Positions 1 through 7,362 of a stretch of DNA of 36,646 bases are shown one piece after another. The stretch is from Ursidibacter arcticus (GTDB lineage Bacteria > Pseudomonadota > Gammaproteobacteria > Enterobacterales > Pasteurellaceae), in NCBI RefSeq assembly GCF_009761375.1, contig NZ_LEKM01000115.1, positions 1 to 36,646 on the forward strand, in the 5' to 3' direction. Position numbers and translations under genes: made by a program. Position 1 is the first letter of the stretch, and each line of letters opens with the position of its first letter. The notes under the pieces are model-generated. The model did not search any database. It had not been told where the DNA came from and saw nothing but the letters and a program-made list of their open reading frames with translations.

Positions 1-67
1 CTAAAATCGATGTTCTTCAATACGATTTTTAATTTTCAGATGAACGAATAAGTTCCTTCAATCTGTT

Positions 68-124
68 CCCCTCTTTAGCAAAGAGGGGTTAGGGGAGATT
101 TGGCAGTCGTAAAAACGAAGTTCA
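68..124. repeat. REP-like palindromic repeat, copy 1
   Basis: A perfect hairpin with arms CCCCTCTTT/AAAGAGGGG occupies 68-88. It is followed by TTAGGGGAGATTTGGCAG and, after five variable bases, AAAACG-AGTTCA. The same order, almost base for base, recurs at 22636-22692, over 22 kb away, so this is a dispersed repeat and not a private terminator. There is no U-tract on either side of the hairpin. It lies downstream of the minus-strand phzF-like gene. Confidence 0.75.
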
Positions 125-142
125 TACGTTGCCCATCTCTAT

Positions 143-196
143 AAGCGGTTACTTCTTCACAAGATTTTGCAAATTTCTCTCAACATCTCACCGCTT
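143..196. repeat. Inverted pair of DNA uptake signals at 3' end of the phzF-like gene
   Basis: AAGCGGT at 143-149 faces ACCGCTT at 190-196, with a TTTTGCAAATTT stretch between them. The right copy is a perfect 9-mer ACAAGCGGT on the minus strand and directly abuts the phzF-like stop codon. Paired, oppositely oriented uptake signals after genes are known in Pasteurellaceae and may also act as transcription terminators. Here the loop is long (about 40 nt), so terminator function is uncertain. Confidence 0.6.
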
Positions 197-197
197 G

Positions 198-1037
198 TTA
201 CGGTAACTTAAAATTCCCTTCACCAACTTCAATCACATTCCCACCAACATAAATTGTCTGTTGTTCATCAAGCCTTAAAGAAAGGCGGTTTGCTCTGCCC
301 ATTTGATCGCCCTGATGAATTTGACGGATAAGCGGAAATTTTCCTTGTGAGAGAAAATAAGCCCCTAAATTTGCACAGGCAGATCCTGTGCCACTATCTT
401 CAAGCATAACGCCATTATCCCCATAGAAAAAACGGCTAAAGATAGTGTCATCTTGCTCATACCAAACATAAATCGCGGTTCGTCCATTATCTTGTTGGCA
501 AATTTGTGCTAACTGAGCAAAATCTACCTTAATTCGTTCAAGACTTATGTGGTTTTTGAGCTGTAACAGCAGTTGTGGTGAGCCACTATTTAGCCAATAA
601 GCTGTTGGGGATATATCACTTTCACTTAACCCTAGTGCATTCGCGAGTTCGGTTACTTTCGCTTTACTTGCCTGAATGGTGTAACCTGTAATCGCCATCT
701 CCATTTTTGCATTTTTTCCGCATAATCTAACCGCTTTCGCAGGGGTATTTAGCACAAATTGTTCAGGTAAATTTTGCTGTTGCTGTAACACATAAGCACA
801 ACCTAAAGTCGGATGTCCTGCAAGCGGTAGTTCATAAGCTGGCGTAAAAATGCGTAGATCCGCCACTGCATTTTGTGAACGAAAAGCAAATACCGTTTCA
901 CTTAAATTAAACTGTGTTGCGATCTGCTGCATTTCTTCATCGCTCAAGCCGTCCGCTTGGGGAAATGCCGCCAATGGATTACCACCAAAATGGCTTTCGG
1001 CAAAGACGTTTACCAATTTGAATGGGTAAGTTCGCAT
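198..1037 (-). CDS. PhzF-family isomerase/epimerase-like protein
   Basis: The protein is 279 aa and belongs to the PhzF/YddE fold (two diaminopimelate-epimerase-like halves). Seen: the N-terminal VNVFAESHFGGNPLAAF segment, the NLSETVF motif with Glu47 where the family has its catalytic acid, GHPTLGCAY, and the C-terminal DSGTGSACANLGAYF glycine/serine loop. Length is usual for the family (about 260-300 aa). The substrate cannot be told from sequence; most bacterial PhzF paralogues outside phenazine clusters are uncharacterised, and no phenazine genes are nearby. The ATG overlaps the stop of the upstream nuclease gene by one base (TAATG), which suggests translational coupling. It is probably the last gene of a carA-nuclease-phzF transcript. 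Confidence 0.88.
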   Translation of the reverse strand: MRTYPFKLVNVFAESHFGGNPLAAFPQADGLSDEEMQQIATQFNLSETVFAFRSQNAVADLRIFTPAYELPLAGHPTLGCAYVLQQQQNLPEQFVLNTPAKAVRLCGKNAKMEMAITGYTIQASKAKVTELANALGLSESDISPTAYWLNSGSPQLLLQLKNHISLERIKVDFAQLAQICQQDNGRTAIYVWYEQDDTIFSRFFYGDNGVMLEDSGTGSACANLGAYFLSQGKFPLIRQIHQGDQMGRANRLSLRLDEQQTIYVGGNVIEVGEGNFKLP

Positions 1038-2065
1038 TAGTGTTCTGCTCCAAATTGTTGTTCAAATAACAATTTCTGTTGTTCTATTTCCTGAACAAGT
1101 TCTTCTTCACTTGGTAAATAATGGATATATTTACTGGCGAAAAGTTGTTCATTTCCATTCAACACTGAATATTTTGCAACGATGCTATCTGTTTCGGTGC
1201 AAAGTAATAACCCAATAGTAGGGTTATCATTTGGCTGTTTTCTTAAATCATCATACATTCGGACATACATATCAAGTTGTCCAATATCTTGATGTGTTAG
1301 CTTATTTGTTTTTAACTCTACTAACACAAAGCATTTCAATATGTAGTTATAGAAAACAAGATCAATAAAAAAATCGCTACTTTCTGTGCGGATATGTTGC
1401 TGACGAGCAACAAATGCAAATCCTTTGCCAAGCTCTAGCATAAATTGTTGTAAATCATCAATTAGTGCTGTTTCTAATTCAGCTTCTGTATATGCCTTAT
1501 TAGTTGGTAAATTGAGAAACTCTAGAACCATTGGATTTTTAATAAAATCACTTGGCTTAGGTTTTCCAAGTTGCGGTTGCATTTCCTGTTTAACTAGCTC
1601 TTTATTTTTGCTTGCTAATAAGCGGTCATAATAAAGGGTTGAAATGTTTCGATCTAATGTTTTAATTGACCAGTGATTTTCAGCTGCTTCAGTGAGATAG
1701 TAATGACGTACTTTCTCGTTTTGAATTTTTAATACACGATGAAAATGCGACCAACTCAATTTGGAAAACAGTGTTTTCCAAATCTTTAAATCAGAAAACA
1801 TTAAATAAAATTGGCGGAAATTTCGAATATTTCGTTCACCAAATCCTTTTCCAAATTCTCGAGTTAATTCGATAGAAAGTTGCTTTATGATTTCTTTACC
1901 ATAATCTGCACGTTCTTTACCGAATTGTTCCTCTTGAACAATTCGTTCTCCAATACGCCAATATGCTTCAACCATAGCTGAATTGATAGCACTATATGCT
2001 TGTTGGCGTGCCATTGTGAGAATATGTTTTATTTCACCGATGTAACTTTGAGTTAAGTTCGTCAT
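1037..2065 (-). CDS. YhcG-type PDDEXK nuclease (DUF1016 family)
   Basis: The protein is about 342 aa and has the two-part architecture of the YhcG/DUF1016 family: an N-terminal alpha-helical DUF1016_N region (ARQQAYSAIN, EAYWRIGERIV, GFGERNIRNFRQFY) and a C-terminal PDDEXK endonuclease fold. The nuclease core is visible as FFIDLVFYN (Asp near residue 235), then FVLVELKTNK (the E-x-K pair near 250-252) and IGQLDMYV. Catalytic residues look intact. I start at ATG 2065; a TTG two codons upstream is possible, and neither has a clear Shine-Dalgarno sequence. It starts 31 bp after carA and overlaps the PhzF gene. Members of the family occur as orphan genes and beside restriction-modification loci. 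No methylase or antitoxin gene is adjacent, so a defence role is only a possibility. Confidence 0.88.
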   Translation of the reverse strand: MTNLTQSYIGEIKHILTMARQQAYSAINSAMVEAYWRIGERIVQEEQFGKERADYGKEIIKQLSIELTREFGKGFGERNIRNFRQFYLMFSDLKIWKTLFSKLSWSHFHRVLKIQNEKVRHYYLTEAAENHWSIKTLDRNISTLYYDRLLASKNKELVKQEMQPQLGKPKPSDFIKNPMVLEFLNLPTNKAYTEAELETALIDDLQQFMLELGKGFAFVARQQHIRTESSDFFIDLVFYNYILKCFVLVELKTNKLTHQDIGQLDMYVRMYDDLRKQPNDNPTIGLLLCTETDSIVAKYSVLNGNEQLFASKYIHYLPSEEELVQEIEQQKLLFEQQFGAEH

Positions 2066-2096
2066 TTGCAAAAGTCTTCTAAAATCTTACCGCTTA

Positions 2097-3239
2097 CTAT
2101 GCTGTTTTCGCCTTTCTCAATTCAGTGATAAAACGGTCAAATAAGTAAGCCACATCATTTGGACCTGGACTCGCTTCTGGGTGTCCTTGGAATGAAAATG
2201 CCGATTGATCGGTTAATTCAATACCTTGTACAGTTCCATCAAATAAAGATCGGTGAGTCACTCGTACATTTGCTGGTAGGCTGGCTTCATCAACTTCAAA
2301 ACCGTGGTTTTGGCTCGTAATTAGCACTTTTTGGCTATCAAGATCTTGTACAGGGTGGTTGGCGCCGTGGTGTCCGAATGTCATTTTTTTCGTTTTTCCA
2401 CCTGCAGCTAAACCAAGTAGCTGATGCCCTAAACAGATGCCGAAAATTGGTTTTTTTGTGGCTAATAATTTTTGAATAGCGGAAATTGCATAGTCACAAG
2501 GTTCTGGGTCGCCAGGGCCATTGGATAAGAAAATACCATCTGGATTTAATGCTAATACGGCTTCTGCGGATGTTTTAGCTGGGACAACCGTTAAACGGCA
2601 ACCACGCTCTGCTAACATTCTTAAAATGTTATGTTTTACCCCAAAATCGTAGGCAACGACGTGAAATTCTGGTTTAGTTTGCGTTTCATAAGCTTTACCA
2701 TCATTTGAAACAGGTAAACGCCATTCGCCTTCTGTCCATTGATAAAGCTCGTTGCACGTTACGCGTTGAGCAAGATCTTGCCCAGCCATTGAACCAAAGC
2801 TTTTTGCTAATTCCAAGGCTTTAGCTTCATCTGTACCTACATAAATACAGCCAGCTTGAGCACCTTTATCACGCAGAATACGCGTTAAACGGCGAGTATC
2901 AATATCTGCAATAGCAACGGTTTTATTTTTTACAAGGTAATCTTGAAGGGAAATATTAGAACGGAAGTTGCTGTGTAAAAGTGGGAGATCACGAATAATT
3001 AAGCCTGCGGCATAAACGGAACGAGATTCTGTATCTTCGTCATTTGCCCCTGTGTTACCAATATGGGGATACGTTAAAGTAACAATTTGATGATGATAAG
3101 AAGGATCGGTAAGAATTTCTTGATAGCCTGTCATTGCAGTATTGAAGACCACTTCACCAATGGTAAAACCATCATAACCAATGGATTTTCCGTGAAAAAC
3201 TGAACCATCTGCAAGAACAAGAATTGCTGGTTTCGACAT
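2097..3239 (-). CDS. carA: Carbamoyl-phosphate synthase small (glutaminase) subunit
   Basis: CarA hydrolyses glutamine and passes ammonia to CarB, which makes carbamoyl phosphate for arginine and pyrimidines. The protein is 380 aa, normal length. The N-terminal CPSase small-chain domain (residues 1-150) is followed by a class I glutamine amidotransferase domain. Catalytic Cys269 lies in [11 protein letters not shown], and His353 and Glu355 in [11 protein letters not shown], the same numbering as E. coli. The start at ATG 3239 fits the family N-terminus [12 protein letters not shown]. Tandem ARG boxes lie about 145-180 bp upstream. Unusually, the next gene on this strand is a nuclease and not carB; carB may lie beyond the left edge or elsewhere. 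Confidence 0.98.
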   Translation of the reverse strand: MSKPAILVLADGSVFHGKSIGYDGFTIGEVVFNTAMTGYQEILTDPSYHHQIVTLTYPHIGNTGANDEDTESRSVYAAGLIIRDLPLLHSNFRSNISLQDYLVKNKTVAIADIDTRRLTRILRDKGAQAGCIYVGTDEAKALELAKSFGSMAGQDLAQRVTCNELYQWTEGEWRLPVSNDGKAYETQTKPEFHVVAYDFGVKHNILRMLAERGCRLTVVPAKTSAEAVLALNPDGIFLSNGPGDPEPCDYAISAIQKLLATKKPIFGICLGHQLLGLAAGGKTKKMTFGHHGANHPVQDLDSQKVLITSQNHGFEVDEASLPANVRVTHRSLFDGTVQGIELTDQSAFSFQGHPEASPGPNDVAYLFDRFITELRKAKTA

Positions 3240-3381
3240 TATTTTTACTCCTAATAATAAACTCTGTTGGTTGGTACTTTCGAGTCGCCATTAACCTTTG
3301 CTAGAAGTAGGCGACTAAGTTTAATAGAGCAAACGATTGCATTCAAGTTAAACTTGTGAAAAGTCTCAACATAAGCATAAA

Positions 3382-3420
3382 TATGAAATTTAATTCATTT
3401 ATATTGCATTTTTATTCATA
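3382..3420 (-). promoter_or_regulatory. Tandem ArgR operators (two ARG boxes) upstream of carA
   Basis: Two imperfect palindromes match the ARG-box core TGAATNNNNATTCA. Box 1 core, 3384-3397, reads TGAAATTTAATTCA (one mismatch at a fixed position). Box 2 core, 3405-3418, reads TGCATTTTTATTCA (one mismatch). Core starts are exactly 21 bp apart, the canonical spacing of two 18-bp ARG boxes separated by 3 bp that bind one ArgR hexamer. This arrangement is well known at the arginine-regulated promoter of enterobacterial carAB. The boxes also lie about 90-125 bp upstream of the divergent desulfidase gene. Confidence 0.85.
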
Positions 3421-3460
3421 AGTAAATAACTAATCTGAAATTTTGTTTTTATCGAATCAT

Positions 3461-3469
3461 ACAAGCGGT
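3461..3469 (+). repeat. DNA uptake signal sequence (ACAAGCGGT), perfect 9-mer
   Basis: An exact ACAAGCGGT lies in the spacer between carA and the divergent desulfidase gene. Other exact 9-mers are at 11141-11149 and 18618-18626 on the plus strand, and as ACCGCTTGT at 190-198, 10500-10508 and 22620-22628. About 20 more near-copies with the AAGCGGT core are spread over genes and spacers on both strands. This is the Actinobacillus pleuropneumoniae-type uptake signal. Confidence 0.85.
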
Positions 3470-3505
3470 TAAAATGCGGTGTTTTTTTACAAAGTTGAGA
3501 ATTAA

Positions 3506-4804
3506 ATGAAAAAATTTGAATTTGGCGATCAGTTGATCGCAATTGTAAAACGAGATGTAGCCCCAGCATTAGGTTGTACTGAGCCAATCTCACTTGCTTT
3601 AGCGTCTGCTATTGCGGTGTCGTATTTAGGTTCAGATTTAGTACAGATTCAGGCAAAAGTTTCACCAAACCTAATGAAGAATGGAATGGGGGTAACTGTG
3701 CCTGGAACAGGTATGGTGGGATTGCCAATCGCTGCTGCGGTAGGTGCGATTGCAGGCGATGCGAATGCAGGATTGGAAGTATTGAAAAATATTCAACCCA
3801 AAGATGTTGAACAAGCAAAAGCAATGCTTGATGCAAACCAAGTCAGTGTTGATATTGCCAATGTTGATTTTCCCCTTTATTCCGAAGCTCTTGTATTAGG
3901 TGAACAAGGTTGGGTTAAAGTCTGTATTCAAGATTCTCATACAAATGTTGTACTGATTGAGAAAAATGGCGAGATTTTATTTCAAAAACAAGCGGAAGTG
4001 GTTGAAATAGCTGATGATTATCACTTTTTTGAACAGCTTACTGCACAAAATATTTATGATTTTGCAATGCAAGCTCCCCTTGAGCAAATTGCTTTTATTG
4101 CCGAAGCTGCTAAGCTCAATAGTGCCTTGTCTAAAGAAGGTTTAGAGAAGGAGTACGGTTTACATATTGGTAGGACATTACGCAAACAAATTGAACTTGG
4201 ACTACTTTCAAATGACTTACTTAATCGGATTGTAATTGAAACAACAGCCGCATCAGATGCTCGAATGGGAGGTGCATTACTGCCTGCAATGAGTAATTCT
4301 GGTTCTGGTAATCAAGGAATTGCGGCAACAATGCCATCAGTCATTGTTGCTCGCTTTGTTAATGCGAATGATGAACAACTGATCAGAGCATTATTTTTAT
4401 CACATACCATTGCAATTTATATCCACAGTAAATTACCAAAGCTCTCCGCATTATGTGCGGTTACAACAGCTGCAATGGGAAGTGCTGCGGGAATGGCATA
4501 CTTGCTTGGTGGACGTTTTAATGCCATTAGTATGGCTATTTGCAGTATGATTGGCGATATTAGCGGTGTGTTATGTGATGGTGCAGCAAATAGCTGTGCA
4601 ATGAAAGTTTCTACCGGTGTTTCATCTGCTTATAAAGCCGTACTAATGGCATTAGATAATAGCCGAGTAACAGGTAATGAAGGCATTGTGGAACATAGCG
4701 TAGATAAATCAATCAATAATCTTTGTGCCATTGCTACGAAAAGTATGGTGTATATGGATAGACAGATTATTGAAATAATGAGTACAAAAGAGCAAGATTG
4801 CTAA
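3506..4804 (+). CDS. cyuA: L-cysteine desulfidase-like protein (UPF0597/YhaM family)
   Basis: The 432-aa protein belongs to the UPF0597/YhaM family, related to the alpha domain of iron-sulfur L-serine dehydratases. Characterised members break L-cysteine into pyruvate, ammonia and sulfide. Seen: Cys24 in PALGCTEPISL, the MGVTVPGTGMVGLP segment, GSGNQGIAATMP, and a C-terminal cysteine set (Cys317, Cys346, Cys357, Cys364, in LSALCAVT and SMIGDISGVLCDGAANSC). These fit the cysteines that bind a 4Fe-4S cluster in archaeal L-cysteine desulfidase. The start at ATG 3506 has only a weak Shine-Dalgarno sequence. chaA follows after 22 bp, so the two may be cotranscribed. The cysteine transporter gene cyuP is not adjacent. 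The symbol follows the E. coli homologue and the substrate is inferred from the family. Confidence 0.85.
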   Translation: MKKFEFGDQLIAIVKRDVAPALGCTEPISLALASAIAVSYLGSDLVQIQAKVSPNLMKNGMGVTVPGTGMVGLPIAAAVGAIAGDANAGLEVLKNIQPKDVEQAKAMLDANQVSVDIANVDFPLYSEALVLGEQGWVKVCIQDSHTNVVLIEKNGEILFQKQAEVVEIADDYHFFEQLTAQNIYDFAMQAPLEQIAFIAEAAKLNSALSKEGLEKEYGLHIGRTLRKQIELGLLSNDLLNRIVIETTAASDARMGGALLPAMSNSGSGNQGIAATMPSVIVARFVNANDEQLIRALFLSHTIAIYIHSKLPKLSALCAVTTAAMGSAAGMAYLLGGRFNAISMAICSMIGDISGVLCDGAANSCAMKVSTGVSSAYKAVLMALDNSRVTGNEGIVEHSVDKSINNLCAIATKSMVYMDRQIIEIMSTKEQDC

Positions 4805-4826
4805 TTTTTAATAACAGAGAGGTTTT

Positions 4827-5906
4827 ATGGCAAACAACACACATTCTCCTTTACCGTTATGGTCGGTGATTTTACCCATTCTTGCGTGGGTTATTTATTT
4901 TGTTGGGGTAAAAGATAGTTTATGGCTACAAATTGGTGGCGGAGCATTATTGATTGGTAGTGTCCTTTCTGCTGTTCACCACGCTGAAGTAGTGGCTCAC
5001 AAAGTTGGAGAGCCATTCGGAACAATTATTTTAGCTTTAGCAATTACTGTTATTGAAGTTGCACTTATTGTATCGCTAATGATAGCAGGCGGTGATAACG
5101 CAGCATATCTTGCACGAGATACCGTATTTGCAGCGATTATGCTGATCTTAAATGGTATTTTAGGTGGTTGTTTATTGATTGGTGGACTGAAACACCACGA
5201 ACAATTTTTTAGTAAAAAATCTGTTAGTACAGCATTAGTTACGCTTATTTCAATTTTAGCGTTTACCCTAATTTTGCCGAATTTCACTACCACAACAGAA
5301 GGCCCAACATATAGCCCATCACAGCTAGTCTTTGTTGCAATCGCATCGTTAGTGCTTTATGGGGCATTTATTATGGTGCAAACCGTTCGCCATCGTGATT
5401 ATTTCTTAGCTGATGACGATAACCCAGAGCATCACGCCGAGCCACCATCAACCAAAGTAGCATTAATCAGTTTGTTACTGTTAGTGGTTTGTTTAGGAAT
5501 AGTTGTCTTACTTGCAAAAGCACTATCACCAACAATTGAGAGTATGGTGGTGAGTGCAGGTGCACCTCTTGCACTCGTTGGGGTTATCATTGCTGCAGTG
5601 GTGTTAATGCCAGAAGGGTTAGCTGCTTTAACTGCCGCCAGCCGTAACCGCCTTCAAACGAGCGTAAACTTAGCATTAGGCTCGGCATTAGCAAGTATCG
5701 GTTTAACTATTCCATCGGTTGTTATTGTGTGTCTAATGTACGACATCAATATGGTTTTAGGCTTAGACTGGAAATCAATGGTTTTACTTGCATTATCCAC
5801 CTTTGTGGTAATGGTTTCACTCAACCACGGGCGTTCTAATATGCTCTATGGGATCGTGTTATTAGTAAACCTAGCTGCATATGTTTTCACGGTGGTTGTG
5901 CCTTAG
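4827..5906 (+). CDS. chaA: ChaA-type calcium/proton (sodium, potassium/proton) antiporter
   Basis: ChaA is an inner-membrane cation/proton antiporter of the CaCA superfamily. The 359-aa protein is close to the E. coli length (366 aa) and is hydrophobic almost throughout, with about 11 membrane segments. The two family alpha-repeats are visible: GEPFGTIILALAITVIEVAL around residues 62-81, with its acidic residues, and MPEGLAALTAASRNRLQTSV followed by ALASIGLTIP near residues 260-300. A charged, His/Asp-rich loop (ADDDNPEHHAEPP) separates the two halves, as in ChaA. A Shine-Dalgarno-like AGAGG precedes ATG 4827. The gene lies 22 bp after the desulfidase gene. Confidence 0.93.
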   Translation: MANNTHSPLPLWSVILPILAWVIYFVGVKDSLWLQIGGGALLIGSVLSAVHHAEVVAHKVGEPFGTIILALAITVIEVALIVSLMIAGGDNAAYLARDTVFAAIMLILNGILGGCLLIGGLKHHEQFFSKKSVSTALVTLISILAFTLILPNFTTTTEGPTYSPSQLVFVAIASLVLYGAFIMVQTVRHRDYFLADDDNPEHHAEPPSTKVALISLLLLVVCLGIVVLLAKALSPTIESMVVSAGAPLALVGVIIAAVVLMPEGLAALTAASRNRLQTSVNLALGSALASIGLTIPSVVIVCLMYDINMVLGLDWKSMVLLALSTFVVMVSLNHGRSNMLYGIVLLVNLAAYVFTVVVP

Positions 5907-5921
5907 GAAATCTGCGTTAAG

Positions 5922-5954
5922 TGTAGAAGATCATATTTACTCTGATCTTCTACA
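5922..5954 (+). terminator. Stem-loop after chaA
   Basis: A perfect 12-bp inverted repeat, TGTAGAAGATCA (5922-5933) and TGATCTTCTACA (5943-5954), with a 9-nt loop lies 16 bp after the chaA stop, followed by TTTC. The U-tract is short. It sits between converging genes (chaA and the lipoprotein gene) and may serve both. Confidence 0.6.
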
Positions 5955-5981
5955 TTTCAATCAATCGAAGTTGTGCTTAGT

Positions 5982-7157
5982 TTATGGTTTAACGTGGAAA
6001 TCTTTTAAAGAATCTTTTTCTGTGGCAACTGTTTCTTCTCCACCACTTCCATTTTTACCGAGTCTAATTGTTGCTCCGAAAACGCCGCGATAATCCTTTT
6101 CATCTCCTTGAGTTTGATAGAAAATACCGCCAATATCTTGCCCTCTATCTCCGTAAAATGCACCTTGTGTTTGAATTCCGTCATATAATCCTGAAAATTT
6201 ATTGCCATCAATAATCCCACCAAGGACTAATTTGGTTTGATTATTTTCTACGTCTACTTTTACCTTTTTATTTGTAATATCTGCAATCGCTTTTACATTA
6301 AATTCTTTATATTCTCCGTCTTTTCCGTAAAAAGCTGTACCAGAATCATACAACCATATACCTTCTGTTCTCATTGGGCTTAGTGGTTGAGCATCAGAAT
6401 ATTTGCCGTAGTATTTGGAATATGGTGATAATACAGCTTTGGTTTCAGGTGTTAAATGTCCTTGAACAAATAAGGTTTCTTTATTATTTCCATCTATAAT
6501 ATAGCCATACCGTAGTTGTTCAAAACCTTGTTCTCGATAATCTTCATCGTTATCTGAAGGTTTAATTGGCAAAGAACTTACTTTTCCTTTGTATGTATTA
6601 TTACCACTTGTTACATTTAGCAGCTTAGCTTTATAAGGTTGATCAAAGTCCTTTTCATAATTTGCGATACTTTCTTCTTTGGTGTACAAGTCTATTTTAA
6701 CGCCATCTAAATAGAGATGATTTAAGTCTTTCTGATCGGCAGGAAGCTCTTGGCTGACAAAACGATTATTTTCAATATTAAGTGCTTTACCATTTACATT
6801 TGAAAACTCACTTGTACCATAGTCTAATTCGACCTCAGCAAGTAGTGGATCATCACTTTTGTATGTAATATTGCTAGGAATTGCTTTTTTAATCACTTCA
6901 ATGTTACTTTGAAGGCGAGCTACCTCTTCAGGCGATTCTGTTTGTTTATTTTCTTCAGCTTTAGGTGTTTCTTCAGCTTTTGTGGTTTCTTCAGCTTTAG
7001 GGGCTTCTTCAGCTTTAGGAGTTTCTTTGGCTGCATTATTCACCGGATTAGACGTTGCTGTGGTATGAGATGTTTGAGGATTAGGTTTATCTGATACACA
7101 AGCAGTGATTGCTAATGCACAGGCAGTTGCAATGAGGCTTAAATGTAATTTTTTCAT
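5982..7157 (-). CDS. TbpB-like surface lipoprotein
   Basis: The 391-aa protein has a lipoprotein signal peptide (MKKLHLSLIATACALAITAC; lipidated Cys20 after the ITA lipobox). A low-complexity linker follows, with four hexapeptides of the type TPKAEE (residues 46-69). The C-terminal part carries the beta-barrel signature of the TbpB_B_D domain (near residue 330 on: TQGAFYGDRGQDIGGIFY, then DYRGVFGATI). This domain marks surface lipoproteins of Pasteurellaceae and Neisseriaceae, many exported by Slam proteins, that bind transferrin, haem carriers or host factors. The protein is shorter than TbpB (about 580 aa) and has one barrel domain, so it is probably not TbpB itself. A Fur box lies about 85-100 bp upstream, suggesting iron-controlled expression. 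No Slam or TonB receptor gene is adjacent. The ligand is unknown. Confidence 0.8.
   Translation of the reverse strand: MKKLHLSLIATACALAITACVSDKPNPQTSHTTATSNPVNNAAKETPKAEEAPKAEETTKAEETPKAEENKQTESPEEVARLQSNIEVIKKAIPSNITYKSDDPLLAEVELDYGTSEFSNVNGKALNIENNRFVSQELPADQKDLNHLYLDGVKIDLYTKEESIANYEKDFDQPYKAKLLNVTSGNNTYKGKVSSLPIKPSDNDEDYREQGFEQLRYGYIIDGNNKETLFVQGHLTPETKAVLSPYSKYYGKYSDAQPLSPMRTEGIWLYDSGTAFYGKDGEYKEFNVKAIADITNKKVKVDVENNQTKLVLGGIIDGNKFSGLYDGIQTQGAFYGDRGQDIGGIFYQTQGDEKDYRGVFGATIRLGKNGSGGEETVATEKDSLKDFHVKP
6951..7022 (-). repeat. Four 18-bp tandem repeats in the lipoprotein linker
   Basis: Four consecutive 18-bp units, TTCTTCAGCTTTAGGNGT or close variants on the plus strand, encode the hexapeptides TPKAEE, APKAEE, TTKAEE and TPKAEE just after the lipid anchor. 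Gain or loss of a unit would keep the frame and change linker length. Confidence 0.85.
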
Positions 7158-7239
7158 AAGTTCTCCAGAATGGTTTTGTAAAAATAATTAAATAATGTCA
7201 ATTATTGTAACATTTTTGCCATATGTTTATCAATACAAA

Positions 7240-7254
7240 TAATAATAGTTATCA
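7240..7254. promoter_or_regulatory. Putative Fur box between the lipoprotein gene and paeA
   Basis: On the minus strand the site reads TGATAACTATTATTA, matching 12 of the 14 fixed positions of the Fur 7-1-7 palindrome TGATAATNATTATCA. It lies 83 bp upstream of the lipoprotein start and about 50 bp upstream of the paeA promoter on the other strand. Iron control of the lipoprotein is the natural reading, given its TbpB-like domain; an effect on paeA is less likely. No binding has been shown here. Confidence 0.6.
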
Positions 7255-7302
7255 TTTGTGTGTTAATTGTATTTTATTAAACATCTTTCTATTATGAGAA
7301 TT

Positions 7303-7330
7303 TTGCGTCCTTTAGGGGCTTTGCTATAAT
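7303..7330 (+). promoter_or_regulatory. Sigma-70 promoter of paeA-arsC
   Basis: A -35 element TTGCGT (7303-7308) and a perfect -10 TATAAT (7325-7330) are separated by 16 bp and lie 32 bp upstream of the paeA start. Confidence 0.65.
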
Positions 7331-7362
7331 CACTTAGTATTTTTTAAACAGAATAAAAAATT

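Noticed and set aside
198-1037. Phenazine biosynthesis cluster
   Set aside because: Only a PhzF-fold protein is present; no phzA-E or phzG genes are in the window, and Pasteurellaceae are not known to make phenazines.
1037-2065. YhcG-type nuclease as part of a restriction-modification or toxin-antitoxin system
   Set aside because: No methyltransferase, specificity subunit or small antitoxin gene is adjacent; the neighbours are carA and a metabolic PhzF gene.
5881-6093. Short plus-strand frame overlapping the end of chaA
   Set aside because: It runs through the chaA stop-loop hairpin and antisense to the lipoprotein gene and shows no domain; it is chance.
6951-7022. CRISPR-like array
   Set aside because: The 18-bp units are contiguous without spacers and encode an in-frame hexapeptide repeat.
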